A stretch of DNA of 14,090 nucleotides from JABABD01 sp965530995 (GTDB lineage: Bacteria > Bacteroidota > Bacteroidia > Flavobacteriales > Flavobacteriaceae). The notes below the pieces were generated by a model, which saw nothing but the letters and a program-made list of their open reading frames with translations, was not told where the DNA came from and did not search any database. The position numbers were made by a program, and so were the translations under genes. Numbering within the stretch: position 1 is the first letter of the stretch; every line of letters starts with the position of its first letter. Positions 1 through 7,083 of the stretch are shown here, piece by piece. The stretch spans positions 1-14,090 of the forward strand of contig CBESOB010000059.1 in assembly GCA_965530995.1 (NCBI GenBank), read 5' to 3'.

Positions 1-808
1 TTGGATCCCAGGATGCGTTGGGTTTCATGGGCTCGAAGAAATAAGAGCTATTGCTTCCCATTTCATGAAAATCAGTGACCACATTAGGGTACCATTCATG
101 ATACCATTTTAGTTTACCACGGCTTTCAGGGTTTACGGCCAATAACCAATCGCGATTCAAGTCGAACCAATAATGATTTGTTCTGCCACGAGGCCATGCT
201 TCATTGTGCTCCGCGTCTTGACCATCTGAGACTAGCGGATTACCCTGATATTGATTTGCCCATTGACTATGCCTATCTCTACCATCTGGATTAATAGTTG
301 GGTCAATGAATATTACGGCATTCTTAATATAATTCATCACTTCGGGACTATTCGAAGCTACCATTGTGTATGCTGAAAGCATGGCCGCTTCAGAACTCGA
401 AGGCTCATTACCATGTACATTATACGCTAAGTTTATGAATACGGGTAGGTCGTAATTTGATGCGTTCTTACCTGCATCAACGAATTCCAAATGCTGCCTC
501 TTTAAATTATCAAGATTGCTTTGATTTTCCGCTGAAGTTACTGTGAGTATGACCAAAGGTCTATGCTCATGGGTTTTTCCGTACTGATAAATGGATGCTC
601 TATCTGACACTTCAGCGAGTTTAGTCAAATATGCAACAATGCGATCGTGCCGGGTGTGTTGCTGCCCGATAGGATAGCCTAAGAATTCTTCTGGTGATGG
701 AATAGACGTGTCAAATGGCGCTTTATCCTTGAAAAAATAATCTTGAGCTTGTAGTGCTGAGGTTAATACAAAAAGAGTGAGGGTGAGCAGTGATTGTTTG
801 ATTGGCAT
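1..808 (-). CDS. Secreted M14-family zinc carboxypeptidase, C-terminus cut by window edge
   Basis: This frame starts at the ATG at 808-806 and stays open to base 1, giving 269 visible residues. The first ~22 residues are a signal peptide (hydrophobic core, then ALQAQ), so the product is exported. The mature part matches the peptidase M14 (carboxypeptidase A-like) catalytic domain. The HxxE zinc motif is in NVHGNEPSS (H132, E135). The NPDGR segment (173-177) and DLNRDW (216-221, with the substrate-binding Asn-Arg pair) follow. The third zinc ligand is in DFHEMG (H248). M14 enzymes remove C-terminal residues from peptides; here it would act in the periplasm or outside the cell. The catalytic Glu and any C-terminal domain lie off the left edge. 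It is divergent from the hydrolase gene at 914. The family call is firm; substrate preference and full length are unknown. Confidence 0.9.
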   Translation of the reverse strand, partial: MPIKQSLLTLTLFVLTSALQAQDYFFKDKAPFDTSIPSPEEFLGYPIGQQHTRHDRIVAYLTKLAEVSDRASIYQYGKTHEHRPLVILTVTSAENQSNLDNLKRQHLEFVDAGKNASNYDLPVFINLAYNVHGNEPSSSEAAMLSAYTMVASNSPEVMNYIKNAVIFIDPTINPDGRDRHSQWANQYQGNPLVSDGQDAEHNEAWPRGRTNHYWFDLNRDWLLAVNPESRGKLKWYHEWYPNVVTDFHEMGSNSSYFFEPMKPNASWDP

Positions 809-913
809 TTTTATGGATTTAAGCCATGAAGATAAAAAATACTAAAGACATTATTAAGTTAAACTCTCTTAAATTGAATATGGATCTGGTCATATTTTGT
901 AATTTGAAAATCT
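809..913. other. Divergent intergenic region, promoters not resolved
   Basis: This 105 bp gap separates the divergent carboxypeptidase and hydrolase genes and must hold both promoters. On the plus strand TATTTTG (893-899) and TAATTTG near 901 resemble the Bacteroidota -7 box TAnnTTTG but each is one T short. A TTG at 874-876 sits 16 bases upstream of the first. No exact match was found for the minus-strand gene. Neither start is preceded by a Shine-Dalgarno sequence. Confidence 0.3.
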
Positions 914-2296
914 ATGAAAGCTTTTGGTCTATTTGTCTTTCTATTTTTTTGTAACATTTCAGTGGCACAAGTTGAGGGTTATGAAAAGAGTAAGATCATT
1001 GAAAGTATTCCTGTTAAAGAAAGTGCAGGAGAGACGTTTCAAATGTATTTGCCAGATTCTTATGATCCAAATACACTTTCAGCTATTGTTTTTATTTTCG
1101 ACCCAGGAGGAAATGGCACGAATGGTTTAAAACCCTTCATTACATCTGCAGAGCGATTCAATTATGTTCTAGTATGCTCTAACAATTCTAGAAATGGACC
1201 ATATCAACAAAATTTTGATATTACCAATCGTCTGTTCTCGCATGCGTTTGCAAATTTTAATATAGATGAAAAACAAATATATACTGCAGGATTCTCTGGA
1301 GGGTCAAGATTAGCCTGTACTGTGGCGGTATTGACAGGAGCCATTCAAGGAGTTATAGGTTGTGGAGCCGGATTTACATTTGAGACAGATAAAAAACCTA
1401 GTCCATTGAGTACCTTTTCATATGTTGGACTGGTAGGTGATGAGGATATGAATTACCAAGAGATGTTCAATGTGAAAGATTGGTTGGAAAAATTCAACGT
1501 TGAGAACGAGTTATTCACCTTTGAGGATGGGCATCGATGGCCTCCAGAAGAACAGATCGAACGGGCTTTCAAATGGTTTGAATTACAAGCCTATAAAAGA
1601 AATCTTCGTGACCCGGACCCACGACTAATTGAGAGGTTTTATCAAGAAGACCTTGCAATTGCAGATTCTTTAGTCCAAGTTCAACCTTTCAGGGCAGTTA
1701 TGGAGTATGAGCGTCTCATGAAAAATTATCCAACTCATAAGCATATTGATTTGGTTTCCAAAAAGATCATGACCCTAAGAAATTCGAAGGCCTATAAAAA
1801 CGAGGCCAAGATTCGTGAAGAAATTGATAGTGAGGAGTATAAGATCTCTGAAAGGTTTTTAAATAGATTCAGGCAAGAATCCAGTTCAGGAGAATCGCGA
1901 GATAACTTTACTTGGTGGCGCAAAGAATTGAAAAAGCTGAATGATGATATCCTTAAAAAGGACAACTATTTCACCAATAAAATGGGGAAGCGATTGCATT
2001 CTAGGATAAGGGCAGTTGCCTATGAAACATCGATGTTTCAGAGAAATGGAGATAAATTGGATACTGTTATTTATTGTGATAGACTTTTGGTGCAGTTGAA
2101 TCCGACTCAGCCTTATTGGCTTTATAGATTAGCCGAATCCTATGCGATGAACAACGATGCCAAAAACACGAGAGTCAATCTGCAAATGGCCGTTGATAAA
2201 GGCTTTGATAATATTGATCAAATTAAGAACAACCCGGTGTTCATGAAACTGAAGGGAAACAAGAAACTAAAAGATTTTCTTGATGGCTTGAATTGA
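914..2296 (+). CDS. Secreted alpha/beta-hydrolase with helical C-terminal extension
   Basis: A 460-residue protein with a signal peptide (residues 1-19, ending SVAQ). Residues ~30-228 look like an alpha/beta-hydrolase of the esterase/PHB-depolymerase type. An early strand leads to FDPGG (63-67), a likely oxyanion-hole loop. The nucleophile elbow is GFSGG (S128). An acidic turn GDED (175-178) and a late GHRWP (H207) complete a plausible Ser-Asp-His triad. Residues ~235-460 carry no catalytic motif. They are charged and mainly helical, and the last ~70 residues read like TPR helices (YWLYRLAESYAMNNDAKN), ending in a short segment common in flavobacterial TPR proteins. The likely role is hydrolysis of an ester or similar bond outside the cytoplasm; the substrate cannot be read from the sequence. 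The stop codon lies 8 bp from the end of the convergent 2305-4773 gene. Fold confidence is good, substrate unknown. Confidence 0.75.
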   Translation: MKAFGLFVFLFFCNISVAQVEGYEKSKIIESIPVKESAGETFQMYLPDSYDPNTLSAIVFIFDPGGNGTNGLKPFITSAERFNYVLVCSNNSRNGPYQQNFDITNRLFSHAFANFNIDEKQIYTAGFSGGSRLACTVAVLTGAIQGVIGCGAGFTFETDKKPSPLSTFSYVGLVGDEDMNYQEMFNVKDWLEKFNVENELFTFEDGHRWPPEEQIERAFKWFELQAYKRNLRDPDPRLIERFYQEDLAIADSLVQVQPFRAVMEYERLMKNYPTHKHIDLVSKKIMTLRNSKAYKNEAKIREEIDSEEYKISERFLNRFRQESSSGESRDNFTWWRKELKKLNDDILKKDNYFTNKMGKRLHSRIRAVAYETSMFQRNGDKLDTVIYCDRLLVQLNPTQPYWLYRLAESYAMNNDAKNTRVNLQMAVDKGFDNIDQIKNNPVFMKLKGNKKLKDFLDGLN

Positions 2297-2304
2297 TGAC
2301 GCCT

Positions 2305-4773
2305 TTAATTAAAAGTCAATAAGATCTGGCTGTTTATTTTTTTTAGCTGCATTTTAAGATCTCTCTTTTCAAGCTTATAAACCCCAATTTCTTGATGTTG
2401 TTTTGGCTTCCCCCAATGATAATAGGTCGTAATTTTAAGATAGGTAGGAGCCGATTTTTTGTTTCCAAAATAAGTCAGGTTCATAAGCCACTCACTGGTG
2501 CCGAGGTCTTCGACAAAAAACTCGTCACTTGAGATGCCTTTCAGTTTTTCATTGGTTATCAAGTCTTGATTATTAGCTAAGGTATGCTCGAAAACATAAG
2601 CTCTCCTTTCTGGACCCACAAACTCTAGATCAAATTCGGCTTCTGAGGTGTTCCACTCTACAACAAAGCGGACATCGTTCCTAAACTTGATCTTACTCTC
2701 ATTATTAGGCACGAATGTCTCCTTGATATCAGTTTGGTTCTCCCTATTGAAGTATAGGTATTCCATCTCGTTATAGACAATCTGATCAACAGCACTGGCT
2801 TTATCCGCATTTCTATTCATTAGATAATTCATGTAAATACGCCATGACATTTTGAACTCATTATTCTCTTTGTAAGCATTCGCAAGATCGCGATAAGATT
2901 GTGCATAATAGGGTCGTAATCTTGCGATTTTCTTGTAAATTCCTAAAGCATCTTTTGTAGCATCTATCGCCTGGAGATTAAACCCTATGGCTTTCAGTAT
3001 TTCTGGATTTTTTTGATGTTTTGATGCTAAGTCATTCAATATAGATATGGTCTTGCCCTTATCGTCAAAAGCAGTTAGGAATTTTTGTGCAATGCTTATG
3101 TGTATATCGTAATCTTCTACAGTATTTATTAGATTTTCGTAATAAAACACATAAGCCTCTTGTTTACTTTTGAACGCTGCTATGGTTTCAGTGTAATCGT
3201 TAGAGAGCAGTTCTTCTGTATTAACGACCAAAGCATCATTATTATAATAGGTTTTATTTGTGTACTGATTGGCGATTCTTGTATTGTTCTCTTTCGATCC
3301 AAAATAACCGGATTTTGTTCGGACTACTATTACTCCGTTCCTTCCTTGAGAACCATATTTAGTAGTAGATGCCAAGGATTTTAGAATATGAATATCCTTG
3401 ATATTCTGAATGTCTAAGTGGGCTGGTTCGGAGTTATATATGATTCCATCAATATCCCATAATAGAGCACCGGAGTTTGTTAATGAGCCTTGCCCTCTCC
3501 CTAAATAACCAGCATACTTTCCTGCAAGAGCCTCTCCTAGGGTTTTATAAATTGGCAATATTTCTTCACCATCGACATACGCAATGGAGTAACCAGCTGT
3601 TTGTGGATTAAAATTGCCTCTAGCTGAGTTAAAGGATTCCTCTTTTTTATTGGTTTGCTCCAATACACCGCGTTCAACAACTTGTGCACGCGTATTTGCT
3701 TTTACAACCACTTCGTCTAATGCATTTGTGTTGGTTAGCATATCTAAATTGATTTCACCGGTAACATCCTCAACCCGAATAACCATAGTTTGCAGTCCCG
3801 TATGGCTGTATATAATTTCATCTCCTATATTTGCCATTAGTTTATAATAGCCATTAGCATCTGTTTTTGTTCCGGTAACTTTGTTTTTTAGTTTAATGTT
3901 TACATCGACAACGGGCTTGTCTAAACGAGTAATTATCCCATAAACTTCTCTTTTTGTAGATAAAGATAATTGAGGGCTACTAACTTTGGAAGAAGTGAAT
4001 TTTGTTTCAGAATCTAGAACCGATGCATCATCTATATAGTAGTTTTGATTTCTATGTTGTTCAGCCACTTTTTCTTTTCTTGCTTTAATCTCATCGGGAT
4101 GGTCATGGGTTCGAATAATAATTACGGGACCACCCCAACTCATAGTTCCAGCAGCCCCACTAATAACATAAACATCTTTTATGCGAGCCATGTTAACCAA
4201 GGGCCTGCCCTTAAATACCAAACCATCAACATCATAAATGCCTGGTATTTTATCTTCTGGCATTTTCCATTTAAGAGCATCCGCTATAGTAGCGAAACGT
4301 TCTAATCCCAATTCTTTACTAGGGAAATAATAAACCGTCGACGGAAATAGAAAAGGGTTTATATAACCTGCAGCCGTCTTTATTTTTGTATTGGTATCAT
4401 ACGCGACACCAGAAGATGATTTTGATTCAGACCCTTTTGCTGTTACAATTGTTTCCCTAAGCTGATTTATTTTATCATCAAGATTCAAGTTTAATTCTGA
4501 AGTAATGTCCTCTAAAATGATGCTTACGTTATCGAACCCGACATGGGAAAAATTTAAGACATCACCTACTTTGGCTTTTAAAGCATAGAAGCCCTTAGCA
4601 TCTGTTTTGGTGCCTATATTAGTGCCTTCAATTGTAATATTGACATCTGCAACCGGCTTTTCTTGAAACCTTATAATTCCAGTGATTTCTTTTTTTTCTT
4701 GAGCTATTCCCTGAAAAGAGGCTAGCAAAAAAAATGTGCTAATTAAAACGAGAAATTTGGTCTTTAAATGCAT
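2305..4773 (-). CDS. Barrel-less protein with two CarboxypepD_reg + TonB-plug units, TPR and DUF2135-like domain
   Basis: An 822-residue exported protein (signal peptide ~1-25, ending GIAQ). A carboxypeptidase-regulatory-like beta-sandwich (~28-112) is followed by a plug-like segment (~137-224). The pair then recurs: sandwich ~275-360, plug ~391-490. The second plug keeps the SusC/TonB-receptor signature (WDIDGIIYNS at 439-448, IKDIHILKS at 458-466, YGSQGRNGVIVVRTK at 473-487). The first is degenerate (MSWGGPVIIIRT at 211-222). Each sandwich carries the typical GTKTDAxGxY strand. No outer-membrane beta-barrel follows. Instead there are TPR-like helices (~560-680), then a C-terminal domain (~695-822) with VRFVVEWNTSEAEFDLEF, resembling DUF2135/YfaP. 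It is therefore not a transporter; a periplasmic or surface scaffold, or an accessory to TonB systems, is possible. It is monocistronic and convergent with the hydrolase gene. Domain calls are by eye; function is unknown. Confidence 0.75.
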   Translation of the reverse strand: MHLKTKFLVLISTFFLLASFQGIAQEKKEITGIIRFQEKPVADVNITIEGTNIGTKTDAKGFYALKAKVGDVLNFSHVGFDNVSIILEDITSELNLNLDDKINQLRETIVTAKGSESKSSSGVAYDTNTKIKTAAGYINPFLFPSTVYYFPSKELGLERFATIADALKWKMPEDKIPGIYDVDGLVFKGRPLVNMARIKDVYVISGAAGTMSWGGPVIIIRTHDHPDEIKARKEKVAEQHRNQNYYIDDASVLDSETKFTSSKVSSPQLSLSTKREVYGIITRLDKPVVDVNIKLKNKVTGTKTDANGYYKLMANIGDEIIYSHTGLQTMVIRVEDVTGEINLDMLTNTNALDEVVVKANTRAQVVERGVLEQTNKKEESFNSARGNFNPQTAGYSIAYVDGEEILPIYKTLGEALAGKYAGYLGRGQGSLTNSGALLWDIDGIIYNSEPAHLDIQNIKDIHILKSLASTTKYGSQGRNGVIVVRTKSGYFGSKENNTRIANQYTNKTYYNNDALVVNTEELLSNDYTETIAAFKSKQEAYVFYYENLINTVEDYDIHISIAQKFLTAFDDKGKTISILNDLASKHQKNPEILKAIGFNLQAIDATKDALGIYKKIARLRPYYAQSYRDLANAYKENNEFKMSWRIYMNYLMNRNADKASAVDQIVYNEMEYLYFNRENQTDIKETFVPNNESKIKFRNDVRFVVEWNTSEAEFDLEFVGPERRAYVFEHTLANNQDLITNEKLKGISSDEFFVEDLGTSEWLMNLTYFGNKKSAPTYLKITTYYHWGKPKQHQEIGVYKLEKRDLKMQLKKINSQILLTFN
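3304..4698 (-). repeat. Internal duplication: two regulatory-domain + plug units
   Basis: Residues ~26-224 (4698-4102) and ~275-490 (3951-3304) of the 822-residue protein are homologous at protein level. Both have a strand of the form xGIIxRxxKPVxDVNI, a GTKTDAxGxY loop, a GDxxxxSHxG segment, VEDxTxEINL-like strands, and then a plug with xDGxxY/F and IKDxxxxxS motifs. A linker of about 50 residues separates the units. Identity is too low for the DNA to appear as a direct repeat, so the duplication is old or the two units were acquired separately. Confidence 0.7.
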
Positions 4774-4906
4774 ACAGTAACACTATGTAATTTTCAAGAG
4801 TAAAATACGAATAATTGTAGTTTTTGTAAGTAAAACATCATAAGAATTTACTTTCTTTTATTTATCATAAGTACCACAATACTAGTCCTTTAATCAACTA
4901 AGGAAG
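4774..4906. other. Intergenic region between DJ-1-like gene and plug-domain gene
   Basis: A 133 bp AT-rich spacer downstream of the DJ-1-like gene and upstream of the 4773 start, both read on the minus strand. No open frame and no exact TAnnTTTG element was found on the minus strand, so the promoter of the plug-domain gene is unresolved. A 7+1+7 inverted repeat (4905-4919) covers the end of the DJ-1-like gene but lacks a T-tract. Confidence 0.3.
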
Positions 4907-5653
4907 TTATTCAATAACTAAATGCGGGACTTCCTCGAGTTTCCAATCGATCACCAATCCACCAGCGAGTGAGCGAGCTATTTCCGCGCCATAAAGATAT
5001 TCGCATACATAAAGAGCCGCTTCAAATGACTTCGCACCACCGGCAGAGGTAATATACTTGCCGTCATGAACGAACAACACATCTTTCCGAACATCCAGAT
5101 CAGGGAACATCTCACGCATTTTGTCTATATCGCTAGGAAATGTCGTAGACACAGTCCCATCAAGAATTCCAGCTTTTGCCAAAACAAAGGCGCCATCACA
5201 ATGCGAGGTAATAAATTGTGCCTCCTTATCCACCTTCTTTATAAAGTCGATCATGACCATATCTTCCAGATCGGTATCCAAATGATGTTCAGCACTAGGC
5301 ACAACGAGAATATCGATCTTAGGTAATGAATCCTTTGTATAATTGAAATCAGGCAAAATACGCATGCCCTCAAAAGTCGTGATTGGGTCATCCGTATTGG
5401 CAACCGTAAACACATTCATTGCCTTGATATTCTCCCTGAATTTCGTATGCTGAAAAATATCGTACGGCGCAGTGAGTTCGGTGTTATAAACACCTTCCAT
5501 AATCAAGAAAGCTACATTATAGCGATTCGCTTCTAGTTTAGGAAATTGTTTCTCAGTCCATTTATTTTGATTAAAAGTGACGTCCTGTTTCTTTTCTTCA
5601 ACAGCGTTGCAACTCATTAAAAGGCTTAAAAATATCAGGATATATTTATTCAT
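4907..5653 (-). CDS. DJ-1/PfpI-family (class I glutamine amidotransferase-like) lipoprotein
   Basis: A 248-residue protein with a lipoprotein signal (LLMSC, acylated Cys at 15), so it is predicted to be membrane-anchored outside the cytoplasm. Residues ~44-235 form a DJ-1/PfpI domain. FLIMEGVYNTELTAPYDIF carries the conserved acidic residue (E59). ITSHCDGAFVLAKAGILDG holds the nucleophile-elbow cysteine C152 (His-Cys-Asp-Gly). TSAGGAKSFEAALYVCEYL (202-220) matches the end of the domain as seen in isonitrile hydratases and in the N-terminal domain of GlxA-type AraC regulators; no DNA-binding HTH follows here. The start ATG lies inside the end of the MFS gene (8 bp overlap, ATGAATAA), so the two are probably co-translated. 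Known activities in this superfamily include isonitrile hydration, glyoxalase/deglycase and chaperone roles; which applies here is not visible. A lipoprotein form is uncommon, since most family members are cytoplasmic. Confidence 0.82.
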   Translation of the reverse strand: MNKYILIFLSLLMSCNAVEEKKQDVTFNQNKWTEKQFPKLEANRYNVAFLIMEGVYNTELTAPYDIFQHTKFRENIKAMNVFTVANTDDPITTFEGMRILPDFNYTKDSLPKIDILVVPSAEHHLDTDLEDMVMIDFIKKVDKEAQFITSHCDGAFVLAKAGILDGTVSTTFPSDIDKMREMFPDLDVRKDVLFVHDGKYITSAGGAKSFEAALYVCEYLYGAEIARSLAGGLVIDWKLEEVPHLVIE

Positions 5654-6860
5654 CTTCTGGTTTTTGCTTCAACATTCGATGCCTAAGAACATATAGTAGC
5701 AAGATACAAAGTATCATCAAGGCGATTGCAACATTCCATGTAAAATCAAACCCATATCTATCTATCGATTGCAGACCGGCATTATGTCCAAAAATGTGAG
5801 CTACTGAGAAGGCGATACTATACAAGGCCATATATTCTCCTTGATTACCTCTTTTAGCACGCTGCATGGCAAAGGCATTACTAAACGGAAAACAGATCAT
5901 TTCCCCAATGGTCATGAGCAGCATACCAATAACCACGATCCCGATCCAAGGCGTAAGATTCAATACCAGGAAACTTAATGCTATTAGTATTGCCCCAATG
6001 GCCATGAGTCCGGATTTAGTGTTTTTCTTGTTCTCCAACCATTTTACCAAAGGCATTTCAAATATGGCAATGAGAAGACCATTCAATCCTAATAAGAGTC
6101 CAATTTGCTGTTCAGACATTAAATGGACGTCTTTATAGTAAATGGGAATTGTTGAGAAGTACTGCAGAAATACGATACCAAATAAGCACATGGCAACTAG
6201 GAATATCCAATAAGAGCGATCTTTGTATGCCGATCTTGGATTTTCTATAGCAATGCTGTCAAGGATCTTGGCGCTTTTTGGATGAAGTACATTCAATAAT
6301 AACAACCCAGCCAAGATGCAGGTTATACCATCTACCCAGAATAATCCGCCATACCCCATGGTTGCAATGATTAACCCGCCAACTGCGGGGCCTGCAGAAA
6401 ATCCTAAATTAATTGCCAAACGAATAAGCGTCACCGACCTTGTCTTGTTCTCAGGTTTACTGTAGGCGCTTAACGCCACATACATGGCTGGTCTAAAAGA
6501 GTCTGCGACGAGCATCACGAAGAAGATGCCTAAACAAAAACTCTCAAAGGTCTTTAGAAATTGCAAACCCATGAAAAGAAATCCCGTGGAGATCAAGCTA
6601 AATAGCATCACCTTATAATACCCAATTTTATCGGTTAATTTACCACCAAGCCAAGAGCCAGCAACAGAACCTAGTCCGAAACACGACATGATCCAACCCA
6701 CATCACTAAAGCTAAAATTCATGTTCTTGGTGAGGTATAGTGATAAAAATGGAATTACCATGGTTCCAGCCCTATTAACTAGAGTGATCAATGAAAGCCA
6801 CCAAACTTCTCTTGAAAGTCCTTCAAAGGTTTTTAGATAATCTTGGTACAGTTTGATCAT
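5646..6860 (-). CDS. Major facilitator superfamily transporter
   Basis: A 404-residue integral membrane protein with about 12 hydrophobic segments, the normal MFS length. The loop after the second segment carries a variant of motif A (GGKLTDKIGYYKV, 72-84; consensus GxLaDrxGrr). A segment beginning FRPAMYVALSAYSKPENKTR, followed by AINLGFSAGPAVGGLI, is typical of MdtH/YceL-type drug-efflux members. The C-terminus is short and cytoplasmic. It starts at the ATG at 6860-6858 and is the first gene of an operon; its last 8 bases are shared with the start of the DJ-1-like lipoprotein gene. Efflux of a toxic or self-made small molecule, with the DJ-1-like protein acting on the same compound, is a reasonable inference, but the substrate is unknown. 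The upstream leader carries a perfect hairpin (6884-6913). Confidence 0.88.
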   Translation of the reverse strand: MIKLYQDYLKTFEGLSREVWWLSLITLVNRAGTMVIPFLSLYLTKNMNFSFSDVGWIMSCFGLGSVAGSWLGGKLTDKIGYYKVMLFSLISTGFLFMGLQFLKTFESFCLGIFFVMLVADSFRPAMYVALSAYSKPENKTRSVTLIRLAINLGFSAGPAVGGLIIATMGYGGLFWVDGITCILAGLLLLNVLHPKSAKILDSIAIENPRSAYKDRSYWIFLVAMCLFGIVFLQYFSTIPIYYKDVHLMSEQQIGLLLGLNGLLIAIFEMPLVKWLENKKNTKSGLMAIGAILIALSFLVLNLTPWIGIVVIGMLLMTIGEMICFPFSNAFAMQRAKRGNQGEYMALYSIAFSVAHIFGHNAGLQSIDRYGFDFTWNVAIALMILCILLLYVLRHRMLKQKPEDE

Positions 6861-6883
6861 TGGTTAATTCATAGTATAAAAGT

Positions 6884-6913
6884 AGAAAGTCCGACATTTA
6901 TGTCGGACTTTCT
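6884..6913. terminator. Perfect 13 bp hairpin in the divergent leader (attenuator, terminator or operator)
   Basis: AGAAAGTCCGACA (6884-6896), loop TTTA, then its exact complement TGTCGGACTTTCT (6901-6913). T-rich bases follow on both strands (TTTCTTT on plus, CTACTTTTAT on minus). It looks like a bidirectional intrinsic terminator. However, the flanking genes point away from it, so no known gene ends here. It lies 24 bases before the MFS start codon. It could attenuate the MFS operon, end a small RNA, or be a regulator site. The structure is certain; the role is inferred. Confidence 0.5.
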
Positions 6914-6953
6914 TTAATTGTAAAATGCTATGTTGATATCACAATATATAAGC

Positions 6954-6961
6954 AGTCCGAC
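6954..6961 (+). promoter_or_regulatory. Third copy of the AGTCCGAC octamer
   Basis: AGTCCGAC occurs in each arm of the hairpin (6888-6895 plus, 6902-6909 minus) and again here, 45 bases from the hairpin. Three copies of a GC-rich octamer within 75 bases of AT-rich intergenic DNA suggest a binding site. A small CTTCT-GTA-AGAAG stem (6961-6973) abuts it. Confidence 0.3.
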
Positions 6962-7001
6962 TTCTGTAAGAAGCGGTCAATAGTTGCCTAAAAATTGTGA
7001 C

Positions 7002-7039
7002 TAGAATCATTCTAATTGTTTATAGTTAGTCAAAACTAA
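7002..7039. promoter_or_regulatory. Two operator-like inverted repeats upstream of the DUF4252 gene
   Basis: TAGAAT-C-ATTCTA (7002-7014) and TTAGT-CAAA-ACTAA (7026-7039) are perfect short inverted repeats 20-57 bases upstream of the -7 box at 7059. The second contains CAAAACTA (7031-7038), which reads TAGTTTTG on the minus strand and matches TAnnTTTG; it could serve the MFS operon with a leader of about 160 nt. No -33 TTG is apparent, so this is weak. Confidence 0.3.
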
Positions 7040-7058
7040 GCAAAAAACTTATAAATTG

Positions 7059-7066
7059 TATTTTTG
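7059..7066 (+). promoter_or_regulatory. Bacteroidota-type -7 element of the DUF4252-DUF1684 operon
   Basis: TATTTTTG exactly matches the TAnnTTTG -7 consensus and lies 17 bases before the ATG at 7084, implying a transcript start near 7073 and a leader of about 10 nt. A good -33 TTG at the expected spacing is missing. Confidence 0.45.
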
Positions 7067-7083
7067 AAGTAAATAAAATTAGA

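Noticed and set aside
3160..4305. Plus-strand open frames of 74-86 codons
   Set aside because: They are shadows antisense to the plug-domain gene, with low-complexity translations.
4905..4919. AGTTATT-C-AATAACT inverted repeat at the end of the DJ-1-like gene
   Set aside because: It has only a one-base centre, is AT-rich, overlaps the stop codon and lacks a T-tract, so it is not a credible terminator.
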